A DNA stretch of 64,000 bases from an uncultured Lachnospiraceae bacterium. Lineage in GTDB: Bacteria > Bacillota > Clostridia > Lachnospirales > Lachnospiraceae. The translations under genes and the position numbers were made by a program. Below the pieces are notes generated by a model. That model made no database searches and was not told where the DNA came from. It saw nothing but the letters and a program-made list of their open reading frames with translations. The stretch spans positions 65,375 to 129,374 of the forward strand of contig CAJTOL010000007.1 in NCBI GenBank assembly GCA_910577645.1. The letters are read 5' to 3'. Shown piece after piece: positions 9,639 through 19,652 of the stretch (position 1 is its first letter; each line of letters starts with the position of its first letter).

Positions 9639-11927
9639 TCATGTAAAATCATACTGAACAGACGCCCCGCCGGAAAATCCTGCCTTGTCCCACAACTCCT
9701 CCAGCCGGTTTCGTATCTGTATTAGTATATCATAATTTTCCGATTTCAGATATAAAATTTTTCTGTAGATATCATTAACTTTATATACCGGCGCCTGAAC
9801 CGGCCCGATAACCCAGACATCCGCTCTTCCACCCCTTAGCTGTGCTGTCCACCTGTCCACAGCCCCCATGGAGCTTTCCAGGGCGTCTTCCCTTCCGGAG
9901 GCAACCTGGATAGTAAGAAGGCCGCAAAAGGGAGGGTATCGGAGCATCCTTCGAAAGGAAGCCTCCCTCTCAAAAAACATCTGGTAATTTTGGTTTGCAG
10001 CCGCCTGAATACTGTAGTGATCCGGGGCGTAGGTCTGAATCACCACATCCCCGGGCTGGTTATCCCGGCCTGCCCTTCCGGCTGCCTGGGTGAGAAGCTG
10101 GAAGGTTCTCTCCCCGCACTTAAAATCCGGAGCATAAAGAGCGGTATCTGCCGCCAGTACCCCTACCAGGGTCACGTTGGGGAAGTCATGGCCCTTTACA
10201 ATCATCTGGGTTCCGATAAGGATCTGGGCCTCCCCTGCCCCAAAAGCAGAAAGAATTTCTTCATGGCCGCCTTTTTTGGAGGTGGTATCCAGATCCATCC
10301 GCAGAGTGGAAACCCCGGGAAACCGCTCCTCCACCATGGCCTGTATCTTCTGAGTACCGGTTCCAAAGCCTGCAATATACGGGGAGCCGCAGCTTGGACA
10401 GGCTGCCGGCTTTTTTGTAGTATATCCGCAGTAATGGCACATCATCCGCCCGTCCCTGTGAAGAGTCAGGGTCACGTCGCAGTGAGGGCATTTTACCGCC
10501 TCCCCGCAGCTTCTGCAGGAGATAAAGCTGGAATATCCCCTCCGGTTCATAAACAGCATCATCTGCTGCCCCTTCCTCAGACGATCCTCCATCATCTCCT
10601 GAAGGAGGCGGCTGAAGATGGACTTATTGCCCTCCTTTAATTCCTCCCTTAAATCCACCACGTGAACCTTGGCCAGACGGCTGTCTTTTTTTGCCCGCTG
10701 GGTTAAGGTATAAAGGCGATATTCTCCTCTTAATGCCCTTTCATAGCTGTCCACAGAAGGGGTGGCAGAGCCTAAAACCAGGCTGGCCTTCGTTTGCCCT
10801 GCCCGGAAAGCCGCCGCATCCCTGGCGTGGTATCTGGGGGAGCTGTCGCTTTTGTAAGCCCCCTCATGCTCCTCGTCAATGATAATCAGCCCCAGATCTT
10901 TAAAGGGGGTAAACAGGGCGGATCTGGGGCCAATCATAATGGAAATTTCTTTCTTTTTTGCCCGTTCAAACTGATCGTACCGCTCCCCCGCCGACAATCT
11001 GGAATTAATAAAGGATACATTCTGTCCAAACCGCTTATAAAACCGCATCACCGTCTGATAGGTAAGAGCAATTTCCGGGATCAGGACAATTACCTCTTTT
11101 CCCTGGCTTCTTACATGGTCAATCAGCTCCATATACACCTCTGTCTTGCCGCTTCCGGTAATGCCGTGGATCAGGGAAATCCCCCGCTCCCCCCCGTCAT
11201 ACCGCAGACAGAAGTCCTGAACAATGGCCTGCTGCTCCGGGTTCAGCCGGGGCCTTCCGGTATCATGGCCGGATTGGCCCTGGCCTGCTGCCAGGGCGCA
11301 GTCAGAATTTTTTTGTAATGTATTTTCCCGGATTCCTGCAGCCGGATCCCGGTAAACGTTTTCCTTTTCTATGGCAATAATCCCCTGGTTCTCCAGGGGC
11401 TTTAATGAGGCGGCCGTTAATCCCAGCTGATGGACTGCCGCCTCATAGGGGATAACCGGCATGGAAGAAAAAGCCTCCAAAAGCCGGAGCCGGGCCCGGT
11501 ATTTTTTTCTTTGGGCTTCTCTTCGGGCTTCCTGAAGATCCTGGGGGGAAAGAAGGCACCGGACATATTTTTTCTCCGCCCCCTTTACCTTCTGTTTTAC
11601 CGGAAGCACGGTTTTTAACGCCTGATTCATAGTGGAACCATACCGTTCCTTCATCCACCAGGCAAGTTCAATCAGTTGAGATTCTGCGGTAATGCTTCCC
11701 TTCACCAATCCCAAAATCGGTTTTACCTTGTCTCTGTCATATCCGGCCTCACAAGATACTCCCACCACATACCCGGTTCTCTCCTTGTTTCCGGATCCAA
11801 AGGGGATCCTTACCCGGCAGCCTGCTTTTATCTGATCCTCCAGGCTCTGAGGGATGGCGTAGGAAAAGGGGCGATCCACCTTTTCATGAGAAATATCAAT
11901 AATTACCCTGGCAAATTTTTCCGGCAT
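9639..11927 (-). CDS. priA: Primosomal protein N', replication-restart helicase
   Basis: 3'-5' DNA helicase that reloads the replisome at stalled forks. In order: an N-terminal 3'-OH DNA-binding domain (about 1-110), a winged helix, the helicase core with Walker A GITGSGKTEVY and Walker B IIIDEEHE, and the zinc cluster with CRSCGEAVKCPHC and CHYCGYTTKKPAACPSCG between the helicase lobes. Length 762 is normal. Its AGGAGG ribosome binding site lies inside the 3' end of murF, so the two are coupled. Confidence 0.95.
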   Translation of the reverse strand: MPEKFARVIIDISHEKVDRPFSYAIPQSLEDQIKAGCRVRIPFGSGNKERTGYVVGVSCEAGYDRDKVKPILGLVKGSITAESQLIELAWWMKERYGSTMNQALKTVLPVKQKVKGAEKKYVRCLLSPQDLQEARREAQRKKYRARLRLLEAFSSMPVIPYEAAVHQLGLTAASLKPLENQGIIAIEKENVYRDPAAGIRENTLQKNSDCALAAGQGQSGHDTGRPRLNPEQQAIVQDFCLRYDGGERGISLIHGITGSGKTEVYMELIDHVRSQGKEVIVLIPEIALTYQTVMRFYKRFGQNVSFINSRLSAGERYDQFERAKKKEISIMIGPRSALFTPFKDLGLIIIDEEHEGAYKSDSSPRYHARDAAAFRAGQTKASLVLGSATPSVDSYERALRGEYRLYTLTQRAKKDSRLAKVHVVDLREELKEGNKSIFSRLLQEMMEDRLRKGQQMMLFMNRRGYSSFISCRSCGEAVKCPHCDVTLTLHRDGRMMCHYCGYTTKKPAACPSCGSPYIAGFGTGTQKIQAMVEERFPGVSTLRMDLDTTSKKGGHEEILSAFGAGEAQILIGTQMIVKGHDFPNVTLVGVLAADTALYAPDFKCGERTFQLLTQAAGRAGRDNQPGDVVIQTYAPDHYSIQAAANQNYQMFFEREASFRRMLRYPPFCGLLTIQVASGREDALESSMGAVDRWTAQLRGGRADVWVIGPVQAPVYKVNDIYRKILYLKSENYDILIQIRNRLEELWDKAGFSGGASVQYDFT

Positions 11928-11933
11928 GTAAGC

Positions 11934-13373
11934 CTAATCCTCCTTATAAAAGGCGGCCGCCACTGTCCCCAGCCCCATACTGTTGGATCCCTTAAAAAGG
12001 ACGCAGTCCCCGTCTTTCAAAAGGTTTTTCAGAGCAGCCAAAAGCTGCTCCTTGTCCTGAAAGACCTGGATTACCCCACGGCTTTTCCAGTCCGGACGTG
12101 CTTTTAAAAGCCCGGTTTGAATTTCCGCCGCCAGATTTCCCAAAAGCAGGATTTGATCCGCCATGTGTTCCTCTAAATGCGCTCCAATGTAGGCTCCTAT
12201 CTCCTGGTGATAGGACGCCTCATTCGGCCCCAGCTCCTTCATATCCGCCAGCACCGCAACCTTTCTTCTCCCCGGATGGACAGACATCAGAACTTCCAGT
12301 CCAGCCTTCATGGAAGCAGGACTGGCATTGTAGGAGTCGTCAATTACCGTAAGCTTTCCGGTCTCATAAATCTGCTGCCGGCCCTCATATCCGGCAAAGC
12401 CCTCCAGAGCCTTTGCAGCCGCTTTTAAGGGAACTTTATTTTCCCTGGCCACGGCGATAGAAAGTATGGCATTTAATACATTATGGCTTCCCGGAACCTT
12501 TAAACGGATCCGCGTCTCTTCTCCGTCCGGGCACACTGCGGTAAAGACGGGAAGGCCGTCCTCAGAGGTTATATTTTTTGCCTGATAATGACAATTCTCC
12601 CCTGTGCCGTAGTAAATGGTACGGATGCCTTCCCTGGCCGTTTTATTTTTTAAAATTCCGTCATCTCCATTTAAAAGCAGGATCCCGCCTTCTCCCATGC
12701 CTTTCTGGATGTTCAGCTTTTCCCTGCAGATATTTTCCTGGCTTTTCAACTGGCCAATGTGGGCAATGCCGATATTGGTAATGGCCGCCATGTTGACCCC
12801 TGCAATGGAGGCGATTTTTTCCATCTCCCCAGGCAGGCTCATCCCCAGCTCCAGAACGGCAATCTGATCCTCCGGTTCCACCTGAAACAGGGTGATGGGA
12901 ACCCCCACCTGGCTGTTATGGTTGCCTGATGTTTTAAAAACTCTCTGATACCCGCCGGACAGGGCGCAGGCCATCATTTCCCTGGTGGTGGTCTTTCCCA
13001 CGCTTCCTGTAACGCCGATTACCGGAACCTTTATTTTCCTGCGGCAGAAGGCCCCGATATCCTGAAGGGCCTTTACGGTATCCTCCACATAAATCCAGGC
13101 CGCCTCTTTTTGGTTTTCAACGTTTCCCAGCTCCTGCTTTACCGCCTCTTTATCCGGATGCCGGCTGGTAAGCACAGCCGCCGCTCCGCCTTCCAAAGCG
13201 GAAACTAAAAACCTATGGCCGTCCACTCGTTCCCCTATTACCGGGACAAACAGGGAACCTGCCCCTGCTTTTCTGGAATCTGTCTCTATGGAGGTAATGC
13301 CTGCCTCATGGCTTCCCCAAACCAGACAGCCGCCGGTGGCCGCTACAATCTCTGTTATTTCAAGCTTTGCCAT
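11934..13373 (-). CDS. murF: UDP-MurNAc-tripeptide:D-Ala-D-Ala ligase MurF
   Basis: Adds D-Ala-D-Ala to the UDP-MurNAc tripeptide in peptidoglycan precursor synthesis. The Mur ligase P-loop is GVTGSVGKTTTREM near residue 113, followed by HNSQVGVP, the LELGMSLPGE segment and DDSYNASPASM in the C-terminal lobe. It overlaps the murE 3' end by 19 bases. 479 residues, complete. Confidence 0.95.
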   Translation of the reverse strand: MAKLEITEIVAATGGCLVWGSHEAGITSIETDSRKAGAGSLFVPVIGERVDGHRFLVSALEGGAAAVLTSRHPDKEAVKQELGNVENQKEAAWIYVEDTVKALQDIGAFCRRKIKVPVIGVTGSVGKTTTREMMACALSGGYQRVFKTSGNHNSQVGVPITLFQVEPEDQIAVLELGMSLPGEMEKIASIAGVNMAAITNIGIAHIGQLKSQENICREKLNIQKGMGEGGILLLNGDDGILKNKTAREGIRTIYYGTGENCHYQAKNITSEDGLPVFTAVCPDGEETRIRLKVPGSHNVLNAILSIAVARENKVPLKAAAKALEGFAGYEGRQQIYETGKLTVIDDSYNASPASMKAGLEVLMSVHPGRRKVAVLADMKELGPNEASYHQEIGAYIGAHLEEHMADQILLLGNLAAEIQTGLLKARPDWKSRGVIQVFQDKEQLLAALKNLLKDGDCVLFKGSNSMGLGTVAAAFYKED

Positions 13374-14824
13374 GATCCGATTACCTCCTCAATAACTGCC
13401 CTGTCCAAGAAGGGACGGCGGACGCCGTTTTCCTCCTGATAGTCCTCATGGCCTTTTCCGATTACTGCAATCATGTCCCCCTCCTCAGCGTGGTTCAGGG
13501 CATAGGCAATAGCCTCTCTCCGATCCGGGATCTCCAAATACGCCCCTCCGGTGGGAACCAGGGTGCTTTTAATGTCCTCGATAATATCTTCTGTCTTCTC
13601 AAATCTGGAATTATCGGCAGTGAGAATGGACAGATCCGCCATTCTTCCTCCCATCTCTCCCATGGAATACCGTCTGTCTTTGGAACGATTTCCTCCGCAG
13701 CCAAACACACAGACCAGACGTTTGGGATTATATTCCCGCAGGGTTTTAAGAAGGCTTTCCATGCTTACCGCATTATGGGCATAATCTACAATAACCGAAC
13801 ATTTGGGCGAACTGTAAACCAGCTCCATCCGGCCGTTAATCCGAAGCTTTTTTAAGGCCTTCTCCACCTTATTGCCGGGAAGCTCTAAAAAGCTGGCCAC
13901 TGCAAAGGCTCCCAAAGCGTTATATACATTGAAGCGGCCCGGAACGCCTACCTGGACCTTTGCCTGGTATCTTCCCTCTATATTAAATTCTACTCCCACA
14001 AAGCCTTCCTCCGCCACACAGCGGATATTGGAAGCATAAAAATCACAGGGCTCCTGAAGGCTGAATTCGTATATGGGACACTTTGCATTTTTTTTAATTT
14101 CCTCATAGTGGGAATCATCCCGGTTTAAAAGCCCTGCTCTGGAGCAGGCAAAAATCTGAGATTTGTAATACAAATATTCTTCAAAGCTCTGGTGCTCATC
14201 CGGGCCAATGTGATCTCTGGAAAGATTGGTAAACAGGCCATAATCAAAAGTAATTCCATCTACCCGGTGCATCTTTAAGCCCTGGGAAGAAACCTCCATC
14301 ACCATATACTCGCAGCCTGCCTTTACCATCTCATCAAAGGCCTGGTGAAGGGCCCAGGATTCCGGGGTAGTGTTGACGGTAGGCCGGGTCTGATCCCCGA
14401 TTACCACTCCTGTGGTTCCAATCATCCCTACCTTTTTTCCACAGGACTCTAAAACCGCTTTAATCATATGAGTGGTAGTAGTCTTTCCCTTGGTTCCGGT
14501 AACGCCGATGGTCACCATCTTTCTGGCCGGATAACCGAATCTGGCAGCCGAGAGAAAGGCCAAAGCCTGACGGCCGTTTTCCACCTGAATCACCGTAACA
14601 TCCTGAGGAACCTCCACCGGATGCTCCACCACCAGCACACGGCAGCCTGCTTCCAGAACCTGGGGGATAAACTGATGGGAATCCGCCCTGGCCCCCTTCA
14701 TGCATACAAATACGGTTTTTTCCGCCGCTTTTCTGGAATCGTAAATAACCTCTGTCACCTCTTCCTCAAGGCTTCCCTGAAGAAGTGTATACGAAATCTC
14801 ATTTAGCCAATCTCTAACTGCCAT
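13355..14824 (-). CDS. murE: UDP-MurNAc-L-Ala-D-Glu ligase MurE (probably meso-DAP adding)
   Basis: Adds the third stem-peptide amino acid. The ATP-binding motif is GVTGTKGKTTTTHM; NTTPESWALH and the carbamylated-Lys region follow. The acceptor-specificity loop reads DNSRFE, which resembles the DNPR motif of diaminopimelate-adding enzymes, so meso-DAP is the better guess than lysine; this is inference from one motif. Ribosome binding site AGGAGG lies five bases before the ATG. 489 residues; first gene of the murE-murF-priA-def-fmt run visible here. Confidence 0.93.
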   Translation of the reverse strand: MAVRDWLNEISYTLLQGSLEEEVTEVIYDSRKAAEKTVFVCMKGARADSHQFIPQVLEAGCRVLVVEHPVEVPQDVTVIQVENGRQALAFLSAARFGYPARKMVTIGVTGTKGKTTTTHMIKAVLESCGKKVGMIGTTGVVIGDQTRPTVNTTPESWALHQAFDEMVKAGCEYMVMEVSSQGLKMHRVDGITFDYGLFTNLSRDHIGPDEHQSFEEYLYYKSQIFACSRAGLLNRDDSHYEEIKKNAKCPIYEFSLQEPCDFYASNIRCVAEEGFVGVEFNIEGRYQAKVQVGVPGRFNVYNALGAFAVASFLELPGNKVEKALKKLRINGRMELVYSSPKCSVIVDYAHNAVSMESLLKTLREYNPKRLVCVFGCGGNRSKDRRYSMGEMGGRMADLSILTADNSRFEKTEDIIEDIKSTLVPTGGAYLEIPDRREAIAYALNHAEEGDMIAVIGKGHEDYQEENGVRRPFLDRAVIEEVIGSWQSLK

Positions 14825-14847
14825 AAATCCTCCTAATTCCCCTGACT

Positions 14848-16518
14848 TTAGAACAGTCCGGTGATTACTCCCTTTTCATCTACATCAATACTGTCTGCAG
14901 CCGGCTTTTTGGGAAGGCCGGGCATGGTCATAATGGCTCCCGTAAGAACTACTACAAAACCGGCCCCGGCAGACACATAAGCGTCCCGCACATTGACGGT
15001 AAATCCGGTGGGACGGCCAAGCTTTGTCTGGTCGTCGGATAAGGAATACTGGGTCTTTGCCATACATACCGGAAGATTTCCAAAGCCCATCTCTTCTATT
15101 CTCTTTAATGCCTTATCCGCAGCCGGAGCGTAGGAAACCCCGTCCGCCCCGTAAATCTCAGAAGCCACGGCGGCAATTTTATCCTTTAAGCTCATCTCGT
15201 CCGGATAGAGGACGTGGAAATTGCTTTCCTTATTTTCCAGGGTATGAAGGACTTTATTCGCCAATTCCACGCCGCCTTCTCCGCCTTTTTCCCAAACTTC
15301 TGAAAGGGCAAACTCACATCCCCTGTCCTCACAGAATTTTTTCACGTATTCGTATTCTGCTTTGGTATCTGTAATAAAGGAATTTAAGGTTACCACAACC
15401 GGAACCCCGTATTTTTGAAGGTTTTCAATGTGCTTTTCCAGATTCACAATCCCTCTTGCCAAAGCCGTCAGATTCTCCTGAGCCAAATCTACCTTGGCTA
15501 CGCCGCCATTATATTTCAGCGCCCGGACTGTGGCAACCAAAACCACTGCATCCGGTTTTAATCCTGCTTTGCGGCATTTAATATCAAAGAATTTCTCAGC
15601 TCCCAAATCTGCTCCGAATCCTGCCTCGGTTACTACAATGTCTGCAAGCTTTAAGGCCGTTCTGGTAGCCCTCACGCTGTTGCAGCCGTGGGCAATGTTT
15701 GCAAAAGGGCCGCCGTGGACGATGGCTCCGGTATGTTCCAGGGTCTGAATCAGGTTGGGCTTTAAGGCATCCTTTAAAAGGGCAGCCATAGAGCCTACTG
15801 CATTTAGCTGGGCAGCTGTAACCGGCTCCCCTGCAAAATTATATGCAACAACAATCTTTCCAAGACGTTCCTTCAAATCCTTCATATCTGCGGACAGGCA
15901 CAGGATTGCCATGATCTCGGAGGCAACGGTAATGACAAAGTGATCCTCTCTCACCATCCCGTCCCCTTTTGCTCCCAGGCCTACAATCACGTTTCTGAGA
16001 ACTCTGTCATTCATATCCAGACAGCGTTTCCACAAAACCTGCCTCGGATCAATCCCTAAAGCATTTCCCTGCTGGATATGGTTATCTAAAAGAGCCGCCA
16101 AAAGGTTATTGGCAGAGGTAATGGCATGAAAATCCCCGGTAAAGTGCAGATTTAAATCTTCCATGGGAACCACCTGGGCATATCCGCCTCCGGCCGCCCC
16201 TCCTTTAATGCCAAAGCAGGGGCCTAAGGAGGGTTCCCTCAGAGCGATAATGGCGTTTTTTCCCACCTTGGCAAAAGCCTGTCCCAGGCCTACAGAGGTA
16301 GTAGTCTTTCCCTCTCCTGCAGGAGTGGGATTGATGGCTGTTACCAAAACCAGTTTGCCGTCCGGGCGATCCTTTATCCGCTCCCAGACTTCATCCCCAA
16401 GCTTTGCCTTATACTTCCCGTAAAACTCCAGCTCGTCCTCTCCAATACCGTAGTTTGCCGCCACCTCTTTAATAGGCTGCATCTGGGCTTCCTGAGCAAT
16501 CTGAATATCTGTTTTCAT
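14848..16518 (-). CDS. fhs: Formate-tetrahydrofolate ligase
   Basis: ATP-dependent synthesis of 10-formyl-THF from formate and THF, feeding purine synthesis, Met-tRNA formylation and, in acetogens, the methyl branch of the Wood-Ljungdahl pathway. The P-loop is TPAGEGKTTTSVG near residue 66 and the family segments EPSLGPCFGIKGGAAGGGY and FTGDFHAIT are present. 556 residues, full length. Preceded by AGGAGG. No other Wood-Ljungdahl genes are in the window, so acetogenesis cannot be claimed. Confidence 0.96.
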   Translation of the reverse strand: MKTDIQIAQEAQMQPIKEVAANYGIGEDELEFYGKYKAKLGDEVWERIKDRPDGKLVLVTAINPTPAGEGKTTTSVGLGQAFAKVGKNAIIALREPSLGPCFGIKGGAAGGGYAQVVPMEDLNLHFTGDFHAITSANNLLAALLDNHIQQGNALGIDPRQVLWKRCLDMNDRVLRNVIVGLGAKGDGMVREDHFVITVASEIMAILCLSADMKDLKERLGKIVVAYNFAGEPVTAAQLNAVGSMAALLKDALKPNLIQTLEHTGAIVHGGPFANIAHGCNSVRATRTALKLADIVVTEAGFGADLGAEKFFDIKCRKAGLKPDAVVLVATVRALKYNGGVAKVDLAQENLTALARGIVNLEKHIENLQKYGVPVVVTLNSFITDTKAEYEYVKKFCEDRGCEFALSEVWEKGGEGGVELANKVLHTLENKESNFHVLYPDEMSLKDKIAAVASEIYGADGVSYAPAADKALKRIEEMGFGNLPVCMAKTQYSLSDDQTKLGRPTGFTVNVRDAYVSAGAGFVVVLTGAIMTMPGLPKKPAADSIDVDEKGVITGLF

Positions 16519-16538
16519 CCTTCATCCTCCTTGTGTAA

Positions 16539-16626
16539 TAATCGGCGCGCGACGCTTAACGTCTCCTGCCATGTCGTCGGAAAGGAGCTTAAAAATGCTC
16601 CGCATTTCCCTTACTCCAACTACCTT
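16539..16626. repeat. Dispersed structured repeat, family B, copy 1
   Basis: Fills the ftsK-fhs gap and closely matches the sequence at 23528-23606. Shared blocks are a GCGACGCTT...CGTC hairpin, CCTGCCAT.TCGT.GGAA, and AATGCT.CGCATTTCCCTT, which forms a second hairpin. It would be transcribed in the ftsK-fhs mRNA. No open frame is shared between the copies, so a palindromic repeat or small mobile element is more likely than a gene. Confidence 0.6.
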
Positions 16627-16627
16627 T

Positions 16628-19537
16628 TCAACCGCCCATTTCCATAAGCTCTTCAAACTGCTCCATGGACATAAGAACCTTACGCGGTTTCGTTCCCTCT
16701 TCTTCTCCTACCACTCCGGCCTCCGCCAGCTGATCCATAATGCGGGCCGCCCGGTTAAAGCCGATCTTAAACACCCGCTGGAGCATGCCGATAGATGCCT
16801 TGTCTTTCTCTATAATAAATTTGGCTGCATGGGCAAAGTACTCGTCCCGGTTGCCTCCGCCTTTTGCCATATCCTGGGAACCTCTGGTAATCTGCTGTTC
16901 TACATCCGGGCTGTAGGAATTTCCCACTTCCTGCCTGGTCAAAAATTCCACCACCTGGGCTACTTCCTGATCGGAGACAAAAGCTCCCTGAACCCGCTGA
17001 GGTTTTGGTATTCCGGACGGGTAAAACAGCATGTCTCCCTTTCCTAAAAGCTTTTCCGCCCCGTTCATGTCAATAATGGTGCGGGAATCCACTCCGGAGG
17101 AAACGGCAAAGGCGATTCTGGAAGGTACATTGGCCTTAATCAGGCCGGTAATAACGTTCACCGACGGCCTTTGGGTGGCAATTACCAGGTGAATCCCTGC
17201 TGCCCGGGCCAGCTGGGCCAGACGGCAGATAGAGTCCTCCACCTCTCCGGGAGCCACCATCATCAAATCCGCCAGCTCATCTACGATAATGACAATCTGA
17301 GGCATCTTTTTCGGTTTATTCTCGTCCTCAATATCCTGGATATTTTCCACTCTTTCATTATAACCCTTTAAATCCCGGACTCCGTACTCGGCAAACTTTT
17401 TATACCGATCCGTCATCTCTGCCACCGCCCAGTTTAACGCTCCTGACGCCTTTTTGGGATCTGTTACAACCGGGATCAGCAGATGGGGAATCCCATTATA
17501 AACGCTTAACTCTACCACCTTGGGATCCACCATAATCAGCTTTACGTCATCTGGATTTGCTTTATAGAGAATACTCATAATCAGGGTATTAATGCAGACA
17601 GATTTTCCAGAACCGGTAGCGCCTGCAATTAATAAATGGGGCATCTTGGCAATGTCAGTCACCACGGTCTGTCCCCCGATATCCTTTCCTACGGCAAAAG
17701 CCAGCCGGGAGGAATGTCTGCGAAACTCCTCGGACTCCAGAAGCTCTCTTAAATATACAATATTATTTTCCTTATTGGGAACCTCGATTCCCACTGCAGA
17801 CTTGCCGGGAATGGGGGCCTCAATCCGGATATCCGCCGCTGCCAGGCTTAGCTTGATATCATCTGCCAGGCTTACAATCTTGCTTACCTTCACCCCCTGC
17901 TCCGGATGAAGCTCATAGCGGGTTACAGAAGGGCCGCAGCTAATGTTGGTCACCGTCACTCCTACTCCGAAATCCCTTAAGGTTTGCTGCAGCTTGATAG
18001 CCGTATTTTTATACTCCTGCTCTGAGAAGGAATTGCTTCTGCTTTCCTTCTTCAAAAGATCCACAGAGGGGAATTTATATTCCTTTTGAAGCTCCTTTTC
18101 TTCTGCTTCTTTCACTGCCATCATTACTGATGAGAGGGATTCTTCCTCTGTTTTGATTTCCTGTTTCCGGCTCTCCAGCTTTTTCTCAAGAAGCTCTGTT
18201 TCCGTCTCAATAATTTTGCCGGAAGCCGTTACCACCCGTTTCTCTCCCTCCGGAACGTAAATAGTATCCGAAACGGAAGACTCTATGGTGTCGGGAATCA
18301 ATTCCTCTTCTTCCCAGCTGTCATAGCTTTCCTCCTGAAAGGCCATGGAAAGTTCCCTCTGGTCTCCCTTGTCCCAGATTTCATCTAAGACAACGGTTCC
18401 GGGAATCGGATCCTCCTCAAAAGGCGGCTCTTCCGGATAAGAAGCTTCTTCCGGAAATACAATTTCTTCCGGAGGGATCATTTCTTCCAGAACAGGTTCC
18501 GGATAGACAGGGGCTTTTGCCGCCTCCACCATATCCATTTCCCGGAGAGTCCGGGTATTCTTAGGCGCTACAAAAGCCCTGACTTTTTCCTCCTCAAAGG
18601 TTTTCTCTTCAAACGTCTCTTTTGTTTCTTCTATGTATGGCTCAGGATCTTCTAAATGGGCAATACTTCCGGTGAAGATATCAGCCGGATGAACGGCCTT
18701 TCCCCTTGTTTCTTTCTCCGGGATGTCCTCATTCTGGAAGGCGGACATCTTAGGCGCAGGGCCAAACATAGATTCTACAGGAGCATCGGTTTTTAAGGGT
18801 AGGCTGGAGGAATCCTGAATCTTGGTGGCGTTAAGATCCACTCCCCGCACCTTCTGTTCATCCCGCATCCTCCGCCTTTCTTCCTGGCGTTCCGCCCGAA
18901 TCTCCCGGCGTCTGTCCATATCCTCTCTGGCGTAGTGATAAGCCTTGTCCCCTCCGCTTTTCACTGCCTTTACCACAGATTTTTCTGTAATGCACACAAT
19001 ACAGATCACAAGGGCGGCAATCAATACCACATAAGCCCCCACCGTTCCTACCACCGAGGACAGGCCCCCGGCCAAAATGCCTCCTGTCAGGCCTCCTCCT
19101 GCCCCGGTTGCGGCAGAAGCCTGATAATACTCTAAAAATCCGGCTCCTGCCAATTCCTTACTCCCGAAAATAAGCTGGCATAAGCCGCACAGGATCAGGG
19201 CTGTCCCGATTGCAGCCCCCAGCTTTAAGGCGGCCCGCACATTGCCCCGGTTGGACAATGCAAAGCAGGTGCCGATAAACAAAAAGATGGGAACCAGATA
19301 TCCTATGGATCCAAACAGGCCCAGCTGGGCACTTTTTAAAATACGGCCGATTATACCGCACAAATTAAAGTTGCTTAAAAATAACAAAACAGCTATCACA
19401 AAAGAACTGACGATTAAAACCTCTGCCCGGATTATCTCCGCCCCCTCATCATACTGGGGTTCCGGCGGCTTTTTTGGACGTCCCGGCTTTTTCGTACTGG
19501 TCTGTGCTGTCTTTCTGCTTCTTTTCGTTTCTGCCAC
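16628..19537 (-). CDS. DNA translocase FtsK/SpoIIIE
   Basis: Septal DNA pump that clears or moves chromosomes through the division or sporulation septum. The N-terminal part has four to five membrane segments (about 35-175), then an acidic, low-complexity linker (about 190-480), the motor with Walker A GATGSGKSVCIN and Walker B IIVDELADLMM, and the C-terminal winged-helix gamma domain (about 895-965) that reads DNA orientation. I prefer the GTG at 19537 because AGGAGG lies nine bases before it; the frame extends ten codons further to an ATG at 19567. FtsK and SpoIIIE roles cannot be separated from sequence. Confidence 0.92.
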   Translation of the reverse strand: MAETKRSRKTAQTSTKKPGRPKKPPEPQYDEGAEIIRAEVLIVSSFVIAVLLFLSNFNLCGIIGRILKSAQLGLFGSIGYLVPIFLFIGTCFALSNRGNVRAALKLGAAIGTALILCGLCQLIFGSKELAGAGFLEYYQASAATGAGGGLTGGILAGGLSSVVGTVGAYVVLIAALVICIVCITEKSVVKAVKSGGDKAYHYAREDMDRRREIRAERQEERRRMRDEQKVRGVDLNATKIQDSSSLPLKTDAPVESMFGPAPKMSAFQNEDIPEKETRGKAVHPADIFTGSIAHLEDPEPYIEETKETFEEKTFEEEKVRAFVAPKNTRTLREMDMVEAAKAPVYPEPVLEEMIPPEEIVFPEEASYPEEPPFEEDPIPGTVVLDEIWDKGDQRELSMAFQEESYDSWEEEELIPDTIESSVSDTIYVPEGEKRVVTASGKIIETETELLEKKLESRKQEIKTEEESLSSVMMAVKEAEEKELQKEYKFPSVDLLKKESRSNSFSEQEYKNTAIKLQQTLRDFGVGVTVTNISCGPSVTRYELHPEQGVKVSKIVSLADDIKLSLAAADIRIEAPIPGKSAVGIEVPNKENNIVYLRELLESEEFRRHSSRLAFAVGKDIGGQTVVTDIAKMPHLLIAGATGSGKSVCINTLIMSILYKANPDDVKLIMVDPKVVELSVYNGIPHLLIPVVTDPKKASGALNWAVAEMTDRYKKFAEYGVRDLKGYNERVENIQDIEDENKPKKMPQIVIIVDELADLMMVAPGEVEDSICRLAQLARAAGIHLVIATQRPSVNVITGLIKANVPSRIAFAVSSGVDSRTIIDMNGAEKLLGKGDMLFYPSGIPKPQRVQGAFVSDQEVAQVVEFLTRQEVGNSYSPDVEQQITRGSQDMAKGGGNRDEYFAHAAKFIIEKDKASIGMLQRVFKIGFNRAARIMDQLAEAGVVGEEEGTKPRKVLMSMEQFEELMEMGG

Positions 19538-19652
19538 GAAATCACGCCTCCTACTATCTTCCTTCATGGGAAAGCCCGCAAGTCACCCTCAGTGGGCAAA
19601 GGCACCCATTGTTGATAGTATACAAAAGTTTCCAGGAAATTTCAAGGCTTGA